From Bacteroidota bacterium (GTDB taxonomy: Bacteria; Bacteroidota; Ignavibacteria; Tepidaquicellales; Tepidaquicellaceae), in assembly GCA_018266835.1 (NCBI GenBank), contig JAFDZP010000001.1, positions 187,283 to 251,282 on the forward strand: a DNA stretch of 64,000 bases, given 5' to 3'. Below the pieces are notes generated by a model. It was not told where the DNA came from. It ran no database searches and saw nothing but the letters and a program-made list of their open reading frames with translations. Each line of letters starts with the position of its first letter. Position 1 is the first letter of the stretch. Position numbers and translations under genes: made by a program. Shown here one piece after another: positions 59,483 to 64,000 of the stretch.

Positions 59483-60283
59483 ATGATTGAAATAAAAAAT
59501 ATAACAAAGAGTTTTGGTTCCAAGCAGGTTTTGAGAGGCGTGGATATGAATATCGAGTCTGGCAAAACACTTGTAATTATAGGTCGAAGCGGCTGCGGAA
59601 AATCTGTGATGCTTAAGCACATCGTGGGACTGCTGAGACCGGACTCGGGTGACATAATTTTTGAAGGTAAGAGCATGAATGCCATGAAGGAAAAAGATAT
59701 CTATGCAATGAGGAAGGAGATAGGATTTCTGTTTCAGGGCGCTGCGCTGTTTGACTCAATGGACGTCGGGCAGAACGTAGGGCTTGCGCTGAAAGAAAAT
59801 GACAGACTCTCCGATAAAGAGACCGATAAAATTGTTGCAGAAAAACTTGAGATGGTGGGACTGCCGGGCATTGAAAGAATGAAGCCCTCGGACCTCTCGG
59901 GCGGGATGAAGAAACGCGTATCGCTTGCAAGAGCTATAAGCACGAACCCTAAATACATTTTGTATGATGAGCCGACTACGGGACTTGACCCCGTAATGAG
60001 TGACCAGATTGACGACCTTATAAAGGAGTTATCGGGCAAGCTGAATATTACATCAATTGTTGTAACGCATGATATATTTAGCGTTTACGATGTTGCCGAT
60101 CACGTTGCTATGATGCATGAAGGGAAGACGTATTTCTTCGGTACTCCGAAGGAGCTTGTAGAGACGGACGATAAAATAATACGGGAATTTTTAGCAAGAA
60201 CCGATAAAGAGGCGCATGAAGCGCTTGAAAGAATCGAAGAAGAAGAGAAAGAAAAGCATGAAAAACTGACAGGCAAAAAATAA
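59483..60283 (+). CDS. mlaF: ABC transporter ATPase, MlaF-like (phospholipid transport)
   Basis: 266 residues from ATG 59483 (MIEIKNITKSFGSKQVLRGV); the frame is open upstream to 59378 but those 35 residues do not fit the family. Walker A GRSGCGKS (34-41), Q-loop Gln85 in FLFQGAALFDSMDV (characteristic of the MlaF group), signature LSGGM (138-142), Walker B YDEPTTGLDP with Asp162/Glu163, H-loop His196 (VVTHD). The C-terminal 30 residues are a Glu/Lys-rich helix. MlaF drives lipid traffic between the membranes with MlaE (permease) and MlaD (MCE protein), but neither lies beside it, which is unusual. Confidence 0.88.
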   Translation: MIEIKNITKSFGSKQVLRGVDMNIESGKTLVIIGRSGCGKSVMLKHIVGLLRPDSGDIIFEGKSMNAMKEKDIYAMRKEIGFLFQGAALFDSMDVGQNVGLALKENDRLSDKETDKIVAEKLEMVGLPGIERMKPSDLSGGMKKRVSLARAISTNPKYILYDEPTTGLDPVMSDQIDDLIKELSGKLNITSIVVTHDIFSVYDVADHVAMMHEGKTYFFGTPKELVETDDKIIREFLARTDKEAHEALERIEEEEKEKHEKLTGKK

Positions 60284-60429
60284 GCAAAAAAGGTCGGATT
60301 TCGTTCAAATAAATATTGTTAATACATAAAGATAAAATCAACTTTACATAATCTGGAAATAAGTCAATAGATTAACATATATTTAAAATTGTTTTTTAAA
60401 TTTTCGCGTAACTTTTACATAGATACAAA

Positions 60430-60455
60430 AAACCCCGCCAAAAGCGGGGTTTTTC
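60430..60455 (+). terminator. Terminator between mlaF and the convergent lipoprotein gene
   Basis: AAACCCCGC-CAAAA-GCGGGGTTT followed by TTCG, preceded by an A run. It can serve both strands. Confidence 0.85.
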
Positions 60456-60480
60456 GTTTATAATTGAAACTTATTTGAAA

Positions 60481-61095
60481 TCAATTTGAAAAGGTATGGC
60501 TTACGATTGTAATTTCAGGGGAGGTAATCGGGATTCCGAAAACTTCCATAGTAGGTCTTGCTCTGAGTGAAAGTCTTGATGAAGAGCCGTTGCGTCCGCC
60601 GATCGCAAGCGCGAGGTTCATTAAGCTTTCAAGGCCCTGACCTTTAATGTACTGAAGCAAGTCCATGCTGATAGCCATAGGAATAGTTGTTTCCTGTCCT
60701 ACGCCGGGCACGGTTATATTTGTCATAACTCCGTTGATAGTCGGAGTATCATCTACGTATAAATTCCATTCCATTCTTGAAAGCAGCGATGAAGAATTTG
60801 CCGAGCCGCCTGCTGTATTAGGATTTTTTGCAAGCAGGTTGAGTGTAAATCCTACAGGTAATCTTCCCTGAGCAATGTTAGAAGTCAGGTTAGCGATATC
60901 AAGAATTCCGATCTGGTTAAAGCTTGAGAGATTAGCAATGTTGACTCCCGCAGCGTTGAAATTATTTACCGAGCCAAGCTTGAACTGAAGGCGTTTTAAA
61001 TTTGTAAGTGTATCAACAGCCGTACAGCCGAAGTTCATTGTAGCAAATGCTCCGACAATGCATAGAATTACAAGAGTTTTTGCTATTGCTTTCAT
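60481..61095 (-). CDS. LEA type 2-like lipoprotein
   Basis: 204 residues from ATG at 61095 (MKAIAKTLVILCIVGAFAT), with a lipobox MNFGC at Cys24; the frame extends nine residues further up to 61122. The body fits LEA14/WHy-like beta-sandwich proteins: FTLNLLAKNPNTAGGS, MEWNLYVDDTPTINGVMTN, ITVPGVGQETTIPMAISMDL, and ends ITIVSHTFSN. Such lipoproteins lie in the cell envelope and their function is unknown; closeness to mlaF is consistent with an envelope role only. Confidence 0.82.
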   Translation of the reverse strand: MKAIAKTLVILCIVGAFATMNFGCTAVDTLTNLKRLQFKLGSVNNFNAAGVNIANLSSFNQIGILDIANLTSNIAQGRLPVGFTLNLLAKNPNTAGGSANSSSLLSRMEWNLYVDDTPTINGVMTNITVPGVGQETTIPMAISMDLLQYIKGQGLESLMNLALAIGGRNGSSSRLSLRARPTMEVFGIPITSPEITIVSHTFSN

Positions 61096-61180
61096 TCTAA
61101 AAATTTGCAAGTTAAATTTCATATTTTTTGGGTATTTTGATTGAGGGGTTTTATGTTAGTTGACTTAATAATAGACAAAA

Positions 61181-61585
61181 ATGTACGAAAATAAAAATCA
61201 AAAATTAATTTCAAAAGCTAAATTTAAGAGCAGGGTTTTTAGAAATGCAAGATGGTTCCTGATGCTCTTAGGAAGTGCTCTTTTCATAGGTATGCTTGGA
61301 TATCGAATATTAGGAGGATTTAGCTGGGTAGATTCTTTTACAGAAGCATGTATGATCTTAGGTGGGATGGGACCGGTAAAGGATATGGATAACTCTGCAG
61401 TGAAAATCTTTGCGGGGATTTATGCAATCTTCAGCGGAGTAGCTTTCTTATCCGGAGTAACGCTTTTGATTTCACCGTTCTGGCATAGGGAGCTTCATAA
61501 ATTTCACCTTGCAGATGATGATACAGATAAAGATACGGATGATAAAGACGAGAAAAAGAAAACAGCTTCGAAAAGTAAAAAGTAG
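61181..61585 (+). CDS. Two-helix membrane protein with pore-loop-like segment
   Basis: 134 residues: helix about 24-44, a re-entrant-like segment SWVDSFTEACMILGGMGPV (48-66), helix about 73-97, then a polar Asp/Lys-rich tail. The layout matches two-TM potassium channels, but where a channel has the TVGYG filter this protein has GGMGP, so conduction of K+ is not indicated. A membrane family of this form exists in Bacteroidota without known function. Its stop is directly adjacent to the stop of the convergent rhodanese gene. Confidence 0.75.
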   Translation: MYENKNQKLISKAKFKSRVFRNARWFLMLLGSALFIGMLGYRILGGFSWVDSFTEACMILGGMGPVKDMDNSAVKIFAGIYAIFSGVAFLSGVTLLISPFWHRELHKFHLADDDTDKDTDDKDEKKKTASKSKK

Positions 61586-61939
61586 TTATTCTATATCACC
61601 CAGCGATTCGTTCCAGCCTCTCCATCCGCCATCCATTGAGATGACATTTGTGTATCCCATTTTCTGCAGGTTGTGTGCAGCTAAAGCCGAACGGAATCCG
61701 CCTCCGCAATAGAGGACAATTTTCTTGTTCTTATCAGGAATGTGAAGATGAATGTCCCGTTCGATTATTCCTCTACCTATGTGAATTGCGCCCTTTATTT
61801 TGCCCTGGGCAAATTCGTTGTCTTCTCTTGTATCTACTAATACAAAGTCTTCTTTATCGGCGTGCATCTTTTTTACATCATCGATAGTGCATTCTTTGAT
61901 TTCTTTTTTTACTTCTGCGCAGAGTTCGTGAAAGTTCAT
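61586..61939 (-). CDS. Single-domain rhodanese-like protein
   Basis: 117 residues. Rhodanese fold with FVLVDTREDNEFAQGKIKGA, HIGRGIIERDI and the active-site loop IVLYCGGGFRSALAA with its Cys, then MGYTNVISMDGGWRGW. Sulfurtransferase-type enzymes of this size transfer sulfane sulfur from donors such as thiosulfate; the physiological acceptor is unknown. The N-terminal 30 residues form a short helical extension. (GAGTTAT) repeats follow upstream of the start. Confidence 0.9.
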   Translation of the reverse strand: MNFHELCAEVKKEIKECTIDDVKKMHADKEDFVLVDTREDNEFAQGKIKGAIHIGRGIIERDIHLHIPDKNKKIVLYCGGGFRSALAAHNLQKMGYTNVISMDGGWRGWNESLGDIE

Positions 61940-62064
61940 TTGAGTTATGAGTTATGAGTTATGAATTGGAACACGGATAAGTATGATTGCTATGATGTCA
62001 CTGATAAAAAAAAATATAAATGAACTGTATCTGTGCAATCATAATCATCATAAACATCTGTGTT

Positions 62065-63030
62065 TTAAAAATTAGAGATTATCCTTGTCATATTAATTAT
62101 ATCATTTGCATTACATCCGCGGGATAGATCCATCACGGGTTTTGCAAGTCCCTGTACAATTGGTCCCGTAGCAGATGCTCCTGCAAGACGTTCTGTAATT
62201 TTATAAGCAATGTTGCCTGAATTTAAGTCAGGGAATATAAAAACGTTCGCATCACCTTGTATCGCTCCGTCGGGATTTTTTCTTTTAGCGACATTCGGAA
62301 CGAACGCAGCATCGAATTGAAGCTCGCCGTCGCATATCAAATCAGGTCTTCTTTGTTTGGTAATATTTAACGCTTCAATAACTTTATTTAAGGAATCATC
62401 CTTTGCGCTTCCTTTAGTTGAGAAAGAAAGAAAGGCAGTCCGTGCCGTAATACCTGTAAGTTTCTCGTAATTTTCAGATGTCTGTATTGCAATATCCGAT
62501 AATTGTTCTGCAGTGGGATTTGGCAGCACGCCGCAATCTGCATAGGCAAGAGTTCTGTTCCTGTGAATACTTTCTTTTGGAAATGTAAACAGAAAGAACG
62601 ATGAAACGGTTTTATTGTTTTCTTTTAATCCTATAATGCGAATTGCATTTCGTAATACATCACCCGTTGTATAAACACTCCCAGCAATTATTCCGTCGGC
62701 AAAATTATTTTTGAGTAACATGTTTGCAAATGCAAGAGGGGAGTTCAATTCCTTCTCTGCCTGCTCCACTGTCATATCTTTTTGTTTCAGTTTTCGCGAG
62801 CCGTAATAACCCTGCAGATATTGTTTATAAAAATCTAAATCAATTATATCTAGATGCTGGTTGTCTTCAATCTTTATTTTTTCATCGGTGCGGATAAGAA
62901 TTACTTTTGCAAGCTTCTTCTGTAAAATATATTTCACTGCATCAAGTACGCGTGCATCGTATGATTCCGGAAAAATTATAGTCCGCTTTTCTTTCTTGGC
63001 TTTAGTTTCGAGTTGTTTGTATAAATCCAT
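62065..63030 (-). CDS. pta: Phosphate acetyltransferase
   Basis: 321 residues, the length of short Pta proteins without the N-terminal DRTGG part. MDLYKQLETKAKKEKRTIIF, PESYDARVLDAVKYIL, MLLKNNFADGIIAGSVYTTG, FADCGV-like ADCGVLPNPTAEQLSDIA, and the C-terminal signature FIFPDLNSGNIAYKITERLA ... GPIVQGLAKPVMDLSRGC. It interconverts acetyl-CoA and acetyl phosphate. The usual partner ackA is not adjacent. Confidence 0.95.
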   Translation of the reverse strand: MDLYKQLETKAKKEKRTIIFPESYDARVLDAVKYILQKKLAKVILIRTDEKIKIEDNQHLDIIDLDFYKQYLQGYYGSRKLKQKDMTVEQAEKELNSPLAFANMLLKNNFADGIIAGSVYTTGDVLRNAIRIIGLKENNKTVSSFFLFTFPKESIHRNRTLAYADCGVLPNPTAEQLSDIAIQTSENYEKLTGITARTAFLSFSTKGSAKDDSLNKVIEALNITKQRRPDLICDGELQFDAAFVPNVAKRKNPDGAIQGDANVFIFPDLNSGNIAYKITERLAGASATGPIVQGLAKPVMDLSRGCNANDIINMTRIISNF

Positions 63031-63045
63031 CTGAGGTTTTAAAAA

Positions 63046-63191
63046 TTAAACGCGAAGAGCGCAAAGGCTCACGCAAAGAGCGCTAAGAAAAATTCAATTC
63101 ATTTGAATAAACCTAAAGTCTTGAACTGGTCCTGTATTTGTAATATTACCTTTGCGAACTTCGCGTAAATCTTAGCGCACTTTGCGTTTAA
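63046..63191. repeat. MITE-like inverted repeat between mnmA and pta
   Basis: Left arm 63046-63089 (TTAAACGCGAAGAGCGCAAA, ACGCAAAGAGCGCTAAGA) and right arm 63147-63191 (CCTTTGCGAACTTCGCG, TCTTAGCGCACTTTGCGTTT) are imperfect inverted repeats with about 57 bases between. Each arm contains internal near-repeats of ACGCAAAG. No transposase. Confidence 0.75.
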
Positions 63192-63204
63192 AAAATAAGT
63201 AATG

Positions 63205-63999
63205 TTAGTATAATATATTTTGTATTATTCCGCCGCCGATGACGTTATCTCCGTCGTAAAAAACAGCCGATTGCCCGGGAGTGATTGCCTTCTGCTTCTC
63301 ATCAAAAACAATTTTAATTTCGTCATCATTTTCCTGATACAATGTAGCCATGCTGCCTTTATCCTTGTATCTTATTTTCACCAATGCCTTCGTCGGTTCA
63401 GTTAATTTGTCAACCGTCATCAAGTTAATTTCATTGGTAATGAAAGCAGTGTTGTTCAATCCGTCAACATCGTCAACAACTATCACATTATTTTCAGCAT
63501 CAATTTTGGTAACATAAATTGGATGACCGAGAGCAAGGTTAAGTCCGCGTCTTTGTCCAATAGTATAATTTATATAGCCTGAGTGGCTGCCGACTTTTTT
63601 ATCTTTGTAAATTATATCTCCATGATTGATGTTCTTCACAAAATCAGGCAAGCGTATCTCAATGAGTTTACGATAGTCATCATCGGGGACAAAACAAATT
63701 TCCTGCGAGTCAGGTGTGTTAGCTGATTTTAAATTCAGTCCTGCTGCAATCTCTCTAATCTCTGTCTTTTCATATTTGCCTATAGGGAATAGTGTTTTGC
63801 TTAATGCATGCTGGGAGACTCTCCATAATGCATATGACTGGTCTTTCATTCTGTCGCCTGAAACTCCTATATTATATCTTCCGGTCTGTTCGTTATGAAT
63901 AATTTTTGCATAATGTCCCGTGGCAATATAATCTGCGCCGAGTGATTCTGCCTTCTCAAGTAAAGCCCCCCACTTAATTGTTTTATTGCAAAGGACGCA
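63205..63999 (-). CDS. mnmA: tRNA-specific 2-thiouridylase MnmA, 5'-truncated by the window edge
   Basis: 265 codons visible; the gene continues beyond the right edge, and the ATG at 63849 is internal. From the edge: CVLCNKTIKWGALLEKAESL (includes the first catalytic Cys), GADYIATGHYAKI, DQSYALWRVSQHALSKTLFP, SQEICFVPDDDYR (second catalytic Cys), YTIGQRRGLNLALGHPIYV, and the C-terminal beta-barrel ending QSAVFYDGDNVIGGGII. It thiolates U34 of tRNA-Lys, -Glu and -Gln using relayed sulfur and ATP. A rhodanese gene two genes away could fit a sulfur-donor role, but this is only proximity. Confidence 0.95.
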   Translation of the reverse strand, partial: CVLCNKTIKWGALLEKAESLGADYIATGHYAKIIHNEQTGRYNIGVSGDRMKDQSYALWRVSQHALSKTLFPIGKYEKTEIREIAAGLNLKSANTPDSQEICFVPDDDYRKLIEIRLPDFVKNINHGDIIYKDKKVGSHSGYINYTIGQRRGLNLALGHPIYVTKIDAENNVIVVDDVDGLNNTAFITNEINLMTVDKLTEPTKALVKIRYKDKGSMATLYQENDDEIKIVFDEKQKAITPGQSAVFYDGDNVIGGGIIQNILY

Positions 64000-64000
64000 G

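Overview
The window is an A+T-rich chromosomal segment of a Gram-negative bacterium of the Bacteroidota/Chlorobiota (FCB) group, most likely an Ignavibacteria-like lineage. Eleven predicted secreted proteins end in a type IX secretion (T9SS) C-terminal domain with the LSQNYPNPFNP signature typical of that group. Several genes have a TTG...TAnnTTTG promoter of the Bacteroidota type. A TonB-dependent receptor, lipoproteins and BNR propellers complete the picture. No rRNA, tRNA, CRISPR array, transposase or phage gene was found.

Layout. 1-22.6 kb is a run of large T9SS cargo genes, all on the + strand, each with its own intrinsic terminator and a long A+T-rich leader; a DoxX membrane protein sits among them. 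Two of the cargo genes (1844-4405 and 10269-12812) are full-length paralogs whose N-terminal domain carries the Cys/Gln pair of the thioester domain (TED/TQXA) known from Gram-positive covalent adhesins. 22.8-31 kb holds a GNAT protein, two tandem BNR-T9SS paralogs, a sortilin-like propeller and an NBR1-Ig/NTF2-like secreted pair. 31.0-31.7 kb encodes three single-helix microproteins next to a sigma-54 activator that lacks its DNA-binding domain. 33-40 kb has a secreted propeller-like protein, a TonB-dependent receptor, a Rieske oxygenase and a Ycf48-like T9SS protein. 40.4-47.2 kb is a minus-strand housekeeping block (mutL, ftsY, acyl-CoA dehydrogenase, MscS-type channel, pyrE, murI). A VapBC-type pair and a DEAD-box helicase follow.

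50.1-56.1 kb is a repeat-rich zone around one more T9SS gene. It contains about eight copies of one terminator-like hairpin, G-rich CCCCTCC/GGAGGGG palindromes and several other palindrome families, one visibly inserted into another. Next comes a very A+T-rich 1033-residue membrane protein of unknown function, then an MlaF-like ATPase without its usual partners, a LEA-type lipoprotein, a pore-loop-like membrane protein, a rhodanese, pta and the start-truncated mnmA at the right edge.

How the genes work together. The dominant theme is cell-surface protein export. The cargo proteins share a C-terminal module (FN3-like linker plus sorting domain) while their N-terminal parts differ, as if one export tail were reused on many adhesin-like bodies. 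The most interesting candidate system is the pair of T9SS-exported thioester proteins, which could attach covalently to amine-bearing surfaces. Their leaders share short dyad motifs that suggest common control. T9SS machinery genes are not in this window.
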